Origin: Durusdinium trenchii
Taxonomy: Eukaryota > Sar > Dinophyceae > Suessiales > Symbiodiniaceae
Reading direction: 5' to 3'
Length of the DNA stretch: 64,000 nucleotides
NCBI GenBank assembly: GCA_963970005.1
Contig: CAXAMN010025694.1
Location: 929,875 to 993,874 of the forward strand
The notes below the pieces were generated by a model that made no database searches, was not told the origin of the DNA, and saw nothing but the letters and a program-made list of their open reading frames with translations. Positions 21,542 to 31,189 of this stretch are shown here, in pieces. Within the stretch, counting starts at the first letter, position 1. Every line of letters starts with the position of its first letter. The position numbers were made by a program, and so were the translations under genes.

Positions 21542-24500
21542 CTCCGTGAGGGGAACATAGGGGAACAGTTTGGCGGGTTCTGGAAGTTGCTTGGGTAACA
21601 TCCGAACGTCTTTCTTTTTGGCCTGTCTGGCAAGAGGCTGAAATTAGCCGTGCTGAGAGAACGCGCCCAGGGCATACCCATAGCTAACCACCCGTGGAGC
21701 CTAAGGTACTAATTAAGTTGCATTGCTGTGCACCTTTCATTCTGGCAGTTGTGATAGGACTCCCAAGCACCCAGCTGGAACTGTCAGATGTCCCCAGAAA
21801 TCGCCAACCCCTCAGCCAGTTCTTGGTCCAAAGCTAGCCACTTCCAGATTGCCTATATCTATTCCCCCAAGTTGGCCCGAATCACGTTCCGATTTTTCAG
21901 GTCCTGCTCCGAACACATTCTCCGAACGAACGACTCTGCGAGACAGCGCAACACACCGTGTCTGGCCTAAAGCTTCGTCTGCCTTGTCTCCTGTGGCATC
22001 CAGGTCCGCGATGCAATCCAAGCTCAGCACGAGGAAGCCGTCGGATCGCAACACGTGCGACACGGTGCGATGAAGCCACTGGCCCCGTCCGAGAAGCCCC
22101 AAAATTGGGGGTGCGCAAAATGAGAATCTAAAGAATTCTAAAGAGGCTCCCCAAGGGAACCTCTAGCGGAACCTCTTTCCGCGCCATGATCATTGCACTA
22201 CTTCATTCTTCAGTGATTTCAGTCCCTACTAACACCAGGTTCCAGGGATACAACAAATCCAAAGGGACTCACGTCCAAAGGCTCCCATGGCGCTCAGCCG
22301 GAGAGTTGTACCAACTCCTGGTACCCCCTGGAACTAACATGGAAGTGGAATGCTAGAGGAAAAATTGTCTTCAAAGAGGCCATGTTGAACAATTGTCCAC
22401 TTCCATGTTAGTTGCATGTAATGGCATAGACTCATTGATAGACTCTCTAATTAGATGCAAGGCTAGCTAACTTGGCATCATTACGATCTTTGATGTGATT
22501 CTCCCTCTGTTTGGCATCATCATCATCATCAAACGCGAAACCCCACGACGTGCAGGTTACCGCCGATCAATCAGACACCGGCCAAGCGCGGTGCATTCTG
22601 GTCATCACCGCGGCAAAGAAGGAGATACCGAGCGCTAGGACCATACCTCGGGTGGCGAGCGGCGAAGGCGCGGTCCGGTGGTACCGATGGTGTCTTTTTT
22701 TTTGGAACAGGAGCGCCAGAAAGCCGATATTGGATTGGTGCAGGATGTCAATTCGAAAGAATTAGAGGATGAAATTACATTGACCTTCGAACTTCAGGAA
22801 GCGAAGCTTCCGATTCTTCCCCACTTCTGGGGAAAAAGAAACACACTTCTTTGGAGCAGTTGGCTGAGGCTACGCGGTTCACCGCCGTGTTTCCCCACAC
22901 CTCCCTGGACTCCGTTTTGGCACCCGCGACTCCGTTCTCGGCCGCGGTGCGGGACGCTAAAGCCGTGGAGGGACCCACGTACTCGCTGAACCTGCCGGTG
23001 GACCCGTCGGAGTACGGAGGTCGATGAGTTCGAGACAGTCGATGAGTCGCTGAGTCGCCTAAAGCCTCGGCGGATGAGTCGACTTGGCCCCCAGAGGGCC
23101 TTCCCCCAAAACTTGAGGTTCCTCCGTTTGAGCTCAAGTCTAAAGTATAAACAGATCCAGTTTATGATCTTAGTTTAATCTACGTCCTCTGCAGATTGTA
23201 CCATGCGATTTCGGGGGAAGGTGGGATGAGAATCATGATGGCACCCAAAACCTGGCCAGACCTTTCAATCGATCAGCATCCATGTGAACTTCTGAGTTTT
23301 TCACATCAGTGTGGCGAGTTTTTCCACCAGTGGCTTCGATGCTCACATCGAAATCGAGCTGCTCCCCTTCTTTCAATTTCTTTCATAGTTGTCTCAAACA
23401 AAACAAGGGGCCATCATTCCAGGGCATGTAGATTTGTTGGCCTTATCTGGTCCATCTGCCATCACACAAATTCTGCACTGTCTGCCTCGAGATCTCCCAG
23501 CGAGCACTAAAGAGCAAGGTCCAAGCAAAGGCCATGGCCAAGGAAATCCTCAGAGCGCTTTGGCCAACAAAGAAATTCTGCCAGCACCCTCCAACAGCTC
23601 CTAGGGAGGAGTTGAATTAACACAGTTTGGACATCCTCCAAATCCCTGGGCTTTGGCAGAGGGTGACGCCTCCGTCTTGAAAGGCCGGGTGACTAGGAGG
23701 GATCTTGAAAAAGGCTTAGACTGAAGAACAAACGCCACCGTCCAAGTCTGTCACGAATTCATTGAACAGAAACATCTCTCTACATGCGCAGTTAGTCATG
23801 CACCCCCCTTACAAAAGATGTGTATAGTAATTGTGTATAATGCATGTTCTATATAGTTCATTATGTAGCATATCAAACCACAAAATCTAGCCTAAAGAGA
23901 GAGGGAGAAGCTCCCTTTCGGTCTTGTAGATCTGACCGCCCAGGTACTCCAGCCTGGTTCTTTCCTCAAAAGTGGGAAGGTGGCGCCACCTGACTGGTGG
24001 CTTTTCTGCCACAGTCACCCTCCAAGGCACTGGAGCAGCAAAAGGCAGCGCCGGAGGAAGGACACCACCGTGCCGGGTGGAGGGGGCGGGCCTGAAGGCA
24101 GCCGCGCCGAGTGGGGGATGGGTCTGTGGAAGCCTTCCTTTAGAGCATCATGCAGTTCCAGGGTTCAATTGACACGTCTTGTTCTGACTGAAGCCCACAG
24201 CGGTATAAGTGGTCTTCCTACCAACCGCCGCGTCCTAAAAACATCCTTAGAGCGCCCTGAACTTGCAGATTCGGCCTTCTCCCAACCACCTCAAAAGTTC
24301 ACACAGGAAGCCCTCATCTTCCACACACCCCTCTTGGCTGGCAGGCTCAACAGAAAGCCTGCTAAGCAAGGTTGGACAGCCACGGCTACCCAAATAGAGA
24401 TGGATGTCCATATACTGTCCATATACTTGTTTATGTTTATCTCGTACAAACGGCTGCGGGTCCAAACTGGGGGAACCGCTTTTCCCACACTGAAAATGAA

Positions 24501-27500
24501 CAGAATGACCCTGCTGAGGACGTCAACCGACCAGAGTCCTGGTTTGGACCCACGGCGTGCTACGTCAGTCAACAGGTGCACTTTTCAGAGCGAGACTGAC
24601 CACGCCTTTGAAGGCCTTGGCTTTAACCACCACCAGAACCACGGTCAACAGCACGAAGACCAGCGAAAACCTGGGTGGCCGTGGACCGCTTCCGAAATAG
24701 AGGTGCCAAAAGAGAAGGCCAAACAGATCGGCTGAAGAAGAAATGTGTTTGAATATCAAATCCACGTCAAATACCTGTGGGAACCGCGCGGTAGGTCTTG
24801 TCCCCTAGCCAATCTAACCAATAGGACAAGGAGGCAGGGCCAGCGGTGGCGGGGAGACCCCCGCGTCTTCCGGTGCCACCGTTTGGCTGCAGTGAGAGCA
24901 GTTCACCCGGCACCCTTCAACCATGACTGACACAGCTAGAGGGCTGTCAATGTGGTCGCCCCACATGCCCTTGACATGGATGGAAATGGATCACCATCGG
25001 AACGTCTGGATCCTCTGCGACCGGTTTGAGGACACACGCTCTGTTCGTCGGTGACCGGTCCAAACCCTTCTTCGGACGGCGGAAGTGAGAGCAGAAGGCG
25101 CACCCAAAAAGAGCTCAAAGGGTCAGTGACGTATAGTGACGTAGTATGTTGACACATGTTGACACCCCCTCAAATTCCAAGCCATGGGCTTCAAACAACC
25201 TCCGGAGGTGCTCTCTTCAGGGTCCGTTCTACAACGGTGGAGCACGGCTCCTGCCATGGCTGGAGATCCTGGACTCGGCCTGGACTCGTCCTTCCAGGGA
25301 ACGAGGTCAGCTTGGTCTCGTAGTCGGAGGTGTGCAGCACACCCTGTGATGCTGGTTTGAACCTTGGTCCGTGCGGTCGCGGGTGTCGTGGAAGGAAAGC
25401 AGCTAGTCACGCACCAGTTGAACCGGTGCTTTAGCAACACAGGAGCTGGAAGCTTGAAATGGCCGTGAAGAAAAAAAGAACGAAATCAGGGTGAAAGGCC
25501 GTGAAAAACCTGTGCAAATTCAGTCTTGGAAGTTGGGAGGTGAAATGAGTCCTTTACCCTAACGGACAAGTTTAACTAACCTATCCTTTGGACTTGCTGA
25601 GAAGACATGTATCTACCTGCCATTGCCTGCCATCAAACTGACACAAGTCTGCTAATGGCCCTATTGAACAGTTGCCAGATTTGGCATACTGGTGCAGTGA
25701 ACATCTGAAAAATGTGCCAATGAGAAGACTTGAATGAAGAACACCAAAACTCCACACCGCTCCACACCGCTCCCTCCACCCTCCGATCTGATGGATCCTC
25801 TTGCGGCTCTGGCAGCTCCTCCGGCAAATGCCCCGAGAAGGTGTAGCGGCATGCCTGGACCACCATGAAAGAGACGCTCAAGCCGGCGGAGTCGTGTTCG
25901 GCATCAATGACGTACCTTGGCAAATCTCTCACCGACCAGGCGAGGTCGGTGTCGTGCTGCAAAACACGGAGAAAGATCTCCTTAAAAACATGGAGAAAGG
26001 AAGGACAACATGGTCTCAGTCCTCAAGTGGTCGGTGGGATACTTAGTAGGGATTCGCCTACAAACAGTCATGGAGGTGGTTTGAGTCAAGAATTTTGACG
26101 TCGGAACACCTGGGGTCACTGGGTGAGGTCTGCAAAGGTTTTATAGTCTTCGCTGGAGAATCCAACTACACAGGGGAACCCTTTTGAACACCTTCATCAT
26201 TTGCTTGGATGTTACAGTTATATCCCCTTGACTATCCTCTTGATATTCCTCTGCTGCAGAGCGTTTGAGGAATCAGTTGGAACAATTGCATAGGAACTGG
26301 TACAGTACTGGAACTGGTGTATATATATATATATATCTGTGTGTGTGTGAACATGTTGTATATAACCGCCCATTTTTTGACACACACACACACACGCATC
26401 CATTTATGGCTTTAGCTTCCCCACCCTCATCCCCGTCTCTGGTCCTGTCAGACGTCCGAGCTGTCCATCCTCATCGGAGCTGCTCGTTCCAAAGTTCATT
26501 GGTCCACTCCTCCCACTTTCCTGCATCCACTTGATCCACCGGAACTTGCGGCACCTGGCGAGATGGCAGGCTGGCATAGCATCGCGCCAATAAGATCTAA
26601 TACGCATAGCTGGAATAGTAGGTGGCCATAGCATAGCATGCGAACTCGGAGAACTCGGAGCTGCAGTTGGGGAAAAATAGAAAGACACCCCTTGAAAGTA
26701 GAGGGACATAGAGGGACCGTTGGGAGACTCATGAACATTCATAAACCTAAACCTATACAATCCAACCTTCAGTCACTTCAGACGCGCCCACCGTAGGTGC
26801 CAGCCCCGCCCTGGTCGCCCATAGCCACTGCGCACCTGCTGGTACTTATACTTGGCCTCACCAGGCCCACGCGCCCTCTTGGCGCGCTCCCGCAGGCGGC
26901 GGGCGCACCAGTTCAGGCCCACGCACCAAAGGAACATGATGGGCGCTGCAACAAACGATGCGGCGGGGCTATCGGCGATGCCTGGGAAGTGTTGGAGAAC
27001 CTGAGGCAATGAGAACGGCTCCAGAGGGTGAGACCCCTGTTTTCACACCGGCAATGAGCACGTGCGGGGCGCACGGAATGGGAGGATGATTTGGGGGACG
27101 AGAAGCCATGCTTTTGGGGGGGTTCATCTATTGAGTGTTCAGCTCGGCTCAGCTCGGCTCAGCTCCCGTAAACCCATGTAACCCCCACCTGGAACGGCCC
27201 AACTTGGTGTCGGTGCCATCGTTGCTGTGGCGACCCCTACACCCGACGAGGAAAACGCCGCGAGCATGAGGTCAAGTTGGTTTGAGAATGTGCCCCTACC
27301 GCCCCAAAACGAGATCAAAAACAGAAACCAAATCCGCCGCCGGTCACTCTAACTCCCCCACCAGCGCCACCGGCTACTGTACTACTCACCGGCCGTAACC
27401 GCGCCCATACCGTCCACGCAACAGTGCCACAATGGATGGAAGCAAAGCCCGTCATGTGTGCGAAAATCGTCGCCCAGCCTGGGCCCGTGCTGGACGGGCT

Positions 27501-29032
27501 CGTGGCCGGTCGCACGGGTGCACGGGAAGGAACGAGGGAGGATCGATCCGATCCCGGACGTGAACAAGGAAGGATTGGCTGAGAAACCTAGGGGGGGGTG
27601 TATGAATAGAGGATGATGGTGTACCACCTGTGCTGGCTTGAAAATTGGTTGCATATGGCTTGATGAAGAACTTGATAGCGAAAACTATGGCAGTGAATCC
27701 AGTGAATGGCAGTGATTTTGGTGTTCTTGATTGTTCTATATTGTTCTTGGTCCCTTGGTCATTTTGGAGGACCTGGTGCCAGGTGAAGCGCAGTGAGATT
27801 CTCATGATGAGACGAGTTCAGGGAGCATTGAGGTGGAGGAGAATTGGGTGAGGATGAGGCTGAAGACATGGAAGATTATGAATTGGTTGAGAAACCGGAT
27901 GCGAGCATTGATGATGCAGTTACCGTTTCTCCAGTCGAGGTGCACTTGGTCCGGCATTCGATTCGATGCTCGATCTCCTCCAAGTCTTCTTTGCCTTTGT
28001 GCTCTGGAACGTCACTGAAGGCACCACTTTCCTGGCACGGCGGGCGACCGGGGGGCACGGTCTGAACCCGAACCCCAAACAGAAAGGATCAGAAAGGCAT
28101 GGATGGAAAGGCATGGAAAGGTTTCTCACCTTCCCAAAAAGTCCGATAGAAACTGATCCACTCTCTGCAAGACCCCAGTGGTTCTAAGTGGATGTCAGAC
28201 GGCCCGAAGAGCCAACCGAGCATGTTCTGAGATTAGCACCACCGGTCCAAAGAGGTGGCGGTGGACCTCCACGTCCATAGGTAGAACCTCCCAGGTGGAA
28301 GGCCACTCTCTGGTCTTTGAAGGTCCCAGGAGGCCGCCGGGGGGGCCCTGCTGCAAACGACCTCAAGGCCCGTCTTCCCCCACCCCGTCGGGCCCTTCAG
28401 GCCGAGGGTCGTAGGCAGTTCCAAGCTGCAGCAGCATAAAGTACACCAACATGGAGACCACGGTCCAGAGAAATCTCAGAGCACGTGTTTCCTTGGACAA
28501 CCCCCATGATGCACTGTTTGGTGAAAGGCCGATGCTAGTCTAGCATTGAACCTGGAAGAAAACCCAAAACCGTCTTGAAGGAGATTTCCGGGAGAACATG
28601 TTCAAACACCAAATGGCTGTGGGTCAGAACCTGGAGCCCATTGACCTCCGTGTGCTGTCTATTCTGTTCATGTTCGGTGAGGAAAAAACCAGGTCTCCCA
28701 GTTCTGACCCATACCCAAATCATTCCAAAAAATCTTTGGTCCCAGGCTTCAGAGTGAGGCAGCACGTATTCATGAAGCAGGTGGTTGATACCACTAAAAA
28801 TCAAGACGGCTGCAAAAATGGAGAGAGTTGCACTAATGACAGACCAGCTGTAATACCTCATGTCTTGGTCCGGATCGTTCACGAGATAGAACAACATCAT
28901 GATGAAGGTGATGCCACCCAACAACATCAGGGCTTCGGCAAAATCCACATCTGTGAACTCCTCCTCTTCTTCCATGGCCTCTCTTTGAGCCTCTAACTGT
29001 TCCTCTCTTTCCCGAGTCGACCGCTCCTCCAA
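21479..29032 (-). CDS. Multi-exon multi-pass membrane protein (dinoflagellate family)
   Basis: Exons, 5' to 3' on minus: 29032-28742, 28491-28384, 28287-28248, 27478-27390, 27000-26862, 26520-26481, 25915-25798, 25343-25200, tentatively 25066-24995 and 24731-24671, then 22078-21967 and 21541-21479. The exons from 29032 to 25200 (eight) splice without a phase break for about 323 codons. The last two splice to each other in phase. At least one exon between 24671 and 22078 is unresolved, and both gene ends are missing. An acidic coiled-coil-like start leads into several hydrophobic segments, including MLLGGITFIMMLFYLV, VISATLSIFAAVLIFSGINH, FAHMTGFAS and SSLGILVGFSWEQSFDGG. From memory, this order of motifs matches a family of predicted dinoflagellate integral membrane proteins of unknown function; I could not search for it. 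Donors are a mix of GT, GC and GA; acceptors are mainly AG|G. Confidence 0.8.
21967..22078 (-). CDS. Membrane-protein gene, penultimate exon seen
   Basis: Acceptor GGCCAG|TGG and GC donor CTTTAG|GCCAGA, 112 nt. Reads WLHRTVSHVLRSDGFLVLSL then DCIADLDATGDKADEAL and splits a Gly codon with the next exon. Strong third-position bias. Confidence 0.7.
22332..22413. mobile_element. 82-bp inverted-repeat element, family C
   Basis: Perfect 18-bp terminal inverted repeats (aactaacatggaagtgga) flank 46 bp. The outer aactaacatgg is shared with the element at 32354-32445 and single ends near 39262 and 58300. It lies between exons of the membrane-protein gene. No coding capacity. Confidence 0.8.
22798..23027 (+). 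CDS. Candidate terminal exon, antisense to the membrane-protein gene
   Basis: Acceptor ACTTCAG|GA opens 75 codons to TGA (23025-23027). Reads SDSSPLLGKKKHTSLEQLAE, then ATRFTAVFPHTSLDSVLAPA, then EGPTYSLNLPVDPSEYGGR. Third positions are strongly G/C, but a minus frame here (RFSEYVGPSTALASRTAAEN) is also biased, so the strand is not certain. An open plus frame at 22511-22690 (QARCILVITAAKKEIPSART) could be an earlier exon. Confidence 0.4.
23290..23379 (-). CDS. Exon resembling the C-terminal half of a cold-shock domain
   Basis: Thirty codons between a possible acceptor (ATGAAAG|AAA) and GT donor (CAGAA|GTTCAC) read KLKEGEQLDFDVSIEATGGK then TRHTDVKNSE. The pattern (K-E-G-E-x-L-x-F-D-V, then K-x-R-H-T-D-V-K-N) resembles the last strands of cold-shock-type nucleic-acid-binding domains, which are common in dinoflagellates. 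The N-terminal half with the RNA-binding FGF/FVH motifs was not found. It sits in an unresolved interval of the membrane-protein gene, same strand. Confidence 0.35.
23390..24560. other. Unresolved interval, no firm exon
   Basis: Open frames exist on both strands (for example plus HVDLLALSGPSAITQILHCL to a stop at 23604), but splice sites and phase links are lacking. Missing exons of the membrane-protein gene may lie here. Confidence 0.3.
24671..24731 (-). CDS. Tentative exon 10 of the membrane-protein gene
   Basis: Acceptor CTTCAG|CCGATC and GT donor CCCAG|GTTTTC, 61 nt. One frame reads PICLAFSFGTSISEAVHGHP. The competing frame runs through the donor as FGLLFWHLYFGSGPRPPRFS then LVFVLLTVVLVVVKAKAF to a TGA near 24565, which would make a strong membrane helix and a C-terminus. 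Confidence 0.4.
24995..25066 (-). CDS. Tentative exon 9 of the membrane-protein gene
   Basis: Acceptor GAAGAAG|GGTTTG and donor CCGATG|GTGATC, 24 codons in phase 0, reading GLDRSPTNRACVLKPVAEDP. A second frame over the same DNA (PPSEEGFGPVTDEQSVCPQT) is equally protein-like, so the frame is uncertain. Confidence 0.35.
25200..25343 (-). CDS. Membrane-protein gene, exon 8
   Basis: Acceptor ATCACAG|GGTGTG and GT donor CCGGAG|GTTGTT, 48 codons in phase 0. Reads GVLHTSDYETKLTSFPGRTS, then GRVQDLQPWQEPCSTVVERT, then LKRAPPE. A hydrophilic loop. Confidence 0.55.
25798..25915 (-). CDS. Membrane-protein gene, exon 7
   Basis: Acceptor GCCAAG|GTACG and GA donor CAAGAG|GATCC, 118 nt. Reads YVIDAEHDSAGLSVSFMVVQ then ACRYTFSGHLPEELPEPQE with strong G/C third-position bias. 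The frame is open upstream to another acceptor at 25957 (TTTTGCAG|CACGAC), so an alternative start exists. Confidence 0.75.
26325..26398. repeat. TA/TG and CA microsatellites
   Basis: A (ta)n(tg)n run at 26325-26350 and a (ca)n run at 26380-26396 are complementary and could pair. They lie within an intron of the membrane-protein gene. Confidence 0.8.
26481..26520 (-). CDS. Membrane-protein gene, exon 6 (40 nt)
   Basis: Acceptor GATGCAG|GAAAG and GC donor GAGCA|GCTCC. Reads KWEEWTNELWNE; phase 1 in, phase 2 out, matching both neighbours. Two other frames over the same DNA also look protein-like, so confidence is moderate. Confidence 0.55.
26862..27000 (-). CDS. Membrane-protein gene, exon 5
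   Basis: Acceptor CCTCAG|GTTCTC and consensus donor CCTG|GTGAGG, 139 nt. Reads VLQHFPGIADSPAASFVAAP, then IMFLWCVGLNWCARRLRERA, then KRARGP: a membrane helix followed by a basic cytosolic stretch. The frame also runs on in the intron to a TGA at 26773, so a retained-intron end is possible. Confidence 0.75.
27390..27478 (-). CDS. Membrane-protein gene, exon 4
   Basis: Acceptor GCCCAG|GCTGGG and consensus donor CCG|GTGAGT, 89 nt. Reads WATIFAHMTGFASIHCGTVA then WTVWARLRP. The AHMTGFAS motif is one I associate with this dinoflagellate membrane family. Confidence 0.75.
28248..28287 (-). CDS. Membrane-protein gene, exon 3 (40 nt)
   Basis: Acceptor CTGGGAG|GTTCTA and GA donor CTCTTTG|GACCGG. Reads VLPMDVEVHRHLF and shares a Gly codon with the next exon. 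The short length and GA donor make it weaker than its neighbours, but phases fit on both sides. Confidence 0.55.
28384..28491 (-). CDS. Membrane-protein gene, exon 2
   Basis: Acceptor CCAAG|GAAACA, 36 codons, phase 0 to 0. It reads ETRALRFLWTVVSMLVYFML then LQLGTAYDPRPEGPDG: one membrane helix then a polar loop. The donor is probably GGG|GTGGGG; a GA donor a few codons later is an alternative. Confidence 0.7.
28742..29032 (-). CDS. Membrane-protein gene, exon 1 of those seen
   Basis: 97 codons. A Glu/Arg-rich coiled-coil-like start (ERSTREREEQLEAQREAMEE) leads to FTDVDFAEALMLLGGITFIM, DPDQDMRYYSWSVISATLSI and GINHLLHEYVLPHSEAW, giving two membrane helices. The 3' end is a GA donor (TGG|GACCAA) or, two codons earlier, a GC donor; both are phase 0. 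The open frame continues to 28535 as intron. The 5' limit is uncertain because the frame stays open upstream through a palindrome at 29045-29062. Confidence 0.8.
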
Positions 29033-29044
29033 TCTCCTTAGCTC

Positions 29045-29062
29045 ACGCGTGGCGCCACGCGT
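29045..29062. repeat. Perfect 18-bp palindrome
   Basis: acgcgtggcgccacgcgt is its own reverse complement. It lies just upstream of the first membrane-protein exon seen, in sequence that stays open in the exon's frame. Confidence 0.8.
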
Positions 29063-29219
29063 TAGCCCGCGCCTCGACCAGACGCTCGCTCAGTCCCGCA
29101 CACCGAACGACTGAGCAGATGCCACGCGCTGGATGTGTACCGGACTGAAAGTACACACTTGCATCGAGGTGTTCTTTCGGAGCCCGAAATTCGGTGGACC
29201 AACACGCGATCATCCTGCA

Positions 29220-29770
29220 CATGTGTGTAGAATGAGAGTTGAAGTACTAGTTACTTACTAGACTACTGTGACTACTCCTGGTATTTGGTCTGTTGTTTTT
29301 TCTAAGGTATTTACCAGCACCTGAAAGCCCGTTCCGTAAGCTTCTCCAAACTCATGCCTCCAAACTCACCGCCCAATGCCAATTGTACCGCACCGGGCGG
29401 TCAGGGGCATTCATTCATGCCCTTCTGTGCAAATTCACTGTGATACCAATGGGGATATGCGAGATGTTGGAACGTAGCTTACATTAGCTAGAAATTGCAC
29501 GGGGGGGGAACCTCCATAAATGTAAGTTACATGTTCCCCACCCCCAACCCCCCTTCAAAACGTAGGGAACATGTAGTGTTCTAAGCCCCCCCTGAAAACT
29601 TTCTCCAGAACCACCCCAAATGATGGGTATTTTAATCGGGAGGTCTCCAAGCAATGTGTTTTAGTCTAGAACATCTAGAACTTTTTCCTGCAGTTCTTTG
29701 GGGGTACACGCACCAATGGACACAAAACATCACAAAACAGTTTACTGGAACTGTTGCGCGGGGTGGATAC
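29220..29770. other. No gene seen
   Basis: Contains C-rich runs and a gttacatgttcccc / ggggaacctcc neighbourhood, but no supported exon. Confidence 0.4.
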
Positions 29771-29778
29771 GTCGTCAT

Positions 29779-30114
29779 TCACCCAGCAGGTGCAAGGCAC
29801 TTCTGAAGCTTTTTAAGCTCCTCTGGTGTGGTCGGCTCTACCTCTTCATCTTGCTCAAGCTCCATCTCCATGGCGGCCTCCTGCATGTCGAGGGAACCCT
29901 TGAAATCCTGATGGTCGCATCAAACAAATACCAAAAACGTCGCCCGGCCGTCCTGATCCATGTACTTCTTTTGGAGCCCTTCTGGAGAAGTGACCCGGAC
30001 CAGGTCACCCAGCGGTCCCTCAATGCCTTGGGCATCGGGCCCGGACCGGCCCGGCAGCCGGGCGGTCGCGAGGACGATCCATAGAAGGATCACTCGTCTC
30101 ATGGGTCGAAGCAT
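29779..30114 (-). CDS. Small signal-peptide protein, interrupted by 33 nt with TGA
   Basis: From ATG at 30112-30114 (or 30100-30102) the protein starts MLRPMRRVILLWIVLATARL, a typical secretory signal, then GIEGPLGDLVRVTSPEGLQK and KYMDQDGRATFL. At 29932 a GT (TTTTTG|GTATTT) begins 33 nt that end TTTCAAG|GGT at 29899 and contain an in-frame TGA. The second part (29898-29779) reads GSLDMQEAAMEMELEQDEEV then EPTTPEELKKLQKCLAPAG and stops at TGA. The product would be about 100 residues, secreted or ER-resident with an acidic tail. Removing 33 nt, reading through TGA as selenocysteine, or a pseudogene are the options. Family not recognised. Confidence 0.55.
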
Positions 30115-30119
30115 CAGCC

Positions 30120-30720
30120 CGACTGGTTTGAGCCGGAACATGTGCGACGCGCAGCGCGGAGAAGTTGGAATCCCCTGCCCCTCATCCCTGAGTCCATGCC
30201 TTCCGTTCACTTTTAGCCATTCTCATGATAATCAATCCTTCCAAATAGATTGCTCATGTTTCCCCAGAAGGGACAAATCTACAGGAAACGATGGCTTTTA
30301 CATGCTTTTCCCTTTTGGCAACTCAAGACTGTGCGGCTTCTTGTAGGTTTTCCCTTAGACCAAATTCTCGTGGCTTTCCCTTAGACTCTTTCCTTTAAGG
30401 ATCCCTGGTGTCATCACCAAGGCCTTCACTGGCTTGGCCGGCTGCTTGGACTCCTGATCGGTCGTTTCGCGAAGGCGAGAACGAAACGCCCCCCTGAATC
30501 CGAGGATCCGGGTGCTTTCGGATCCTAAGATGATCCAAGTGGCATGCCATCCACGTTGGCCGCTTCTTCCGGGGACGTGTAGTTCAATACGAATTGAGTC
30601 GTTCCGTCCGGATCTCTGTGGCCGGCAGGTGCCCAAAACGATCAAGCCGCTGATCTAAATGGGTAGAGACCCCATTCTAGGGCGGCCCTGCCTTCCTAGC
30701 TGCCCAGCTCAAAACGGATC
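30120..30720. other. No convincing gene
   Basis: Short frames only. Separates the minus-strand signal-peptide gene from candidate plus-strand exons. Confidence 0.4.
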
Positions 30721-30726
30721 CACCTT

Positions 30727-30838
30727 GGGTCTATCCTGTTACCTGTAACTCTGTAACAGTACGATGATGATTAGTAAAGGTCTTGTTCAAAAATGATGAC
30801 AATTGCTTACTGACTGTTACAGGTAATAGGACAGACCC
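30727..30838. mobile_element. Short inverted-repeat element, family A, copy 1
   Basis: The ends gggtctatcctgttacctgt and acaggtaataggacagaccc are reverse complements at 20 of 23 positions over the full arms, 112 bp end to end. The interior (gatgatgattagtaaaggtc, ttgttcaaaaatgatgac) recurs in copies at 33718, 41715, 53317 and 56322. Confidence 0.8.
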
Positions 30839-30894
30839 TAGATTCTACCTAGATCTACCAGTGTTCTCCGATTTCAAGTGACCCGGTGTGGCAG

Positions 30895-30978
30895 TTGCGA
30901 GCCGCCGCCCAGGAACACCGGGACGGCGGTTCGCGACGGAAGAAGGGACGAAGCAGTGCGCTGCACGATCTCACACGT
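30895..30978 (+). CDS. Candidate exon, basic helical segment
   Basis: Acceptor GTGGCAG|TTG opens LRAAAQEHRDGGSRRKKGRS then SALHDL with G/C-rich third positions. The donor is not defined. Possibly the same plus-strand gene as 31097-31174. Confidence 0.4.
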
Positions 30979-31096
30979 CCCAATTCGCATCTCTTTTGGT
31001 TGATGTATATTCACTCCACTTCATCTTCATGTCTATTTCAGGGAGTTATATAACAACCCTAGGGCTGTCTACATGTGCCTTGGCCTCCCCAAACAG

Positions 31097-31174
31097 GTCT
31101 TCTCGGGAATCCGGAGTTTCGGCGAAGCCGCCTTCAGCTTTTTGGCCGTCCTGGAGGGGGCAACCGGGAGAAGT
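31097..31174 (+). CDS. Candidate exon, unknown product
   Basis: Acceptor AAACAG|GTC opens VFSGIRSFGEAAFSFLAVLE then GATGR with strong third-position bias. A competing frame continues further as SSRESGVSAKPPSAFWPS. Product unknown. Confidence 0.4.
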
Positions 31175-31189
31175 TGAAGGAATCACTGA

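Noticed and set aside
29500..29780. SECIS-like atgacgacg...aacagttccagtaaactgtt downstream of the TGA-interrupted ORF
   Set aside because: The helix needed between the core quartet and the apical loop does not form; only a 7-bp stem is visible.
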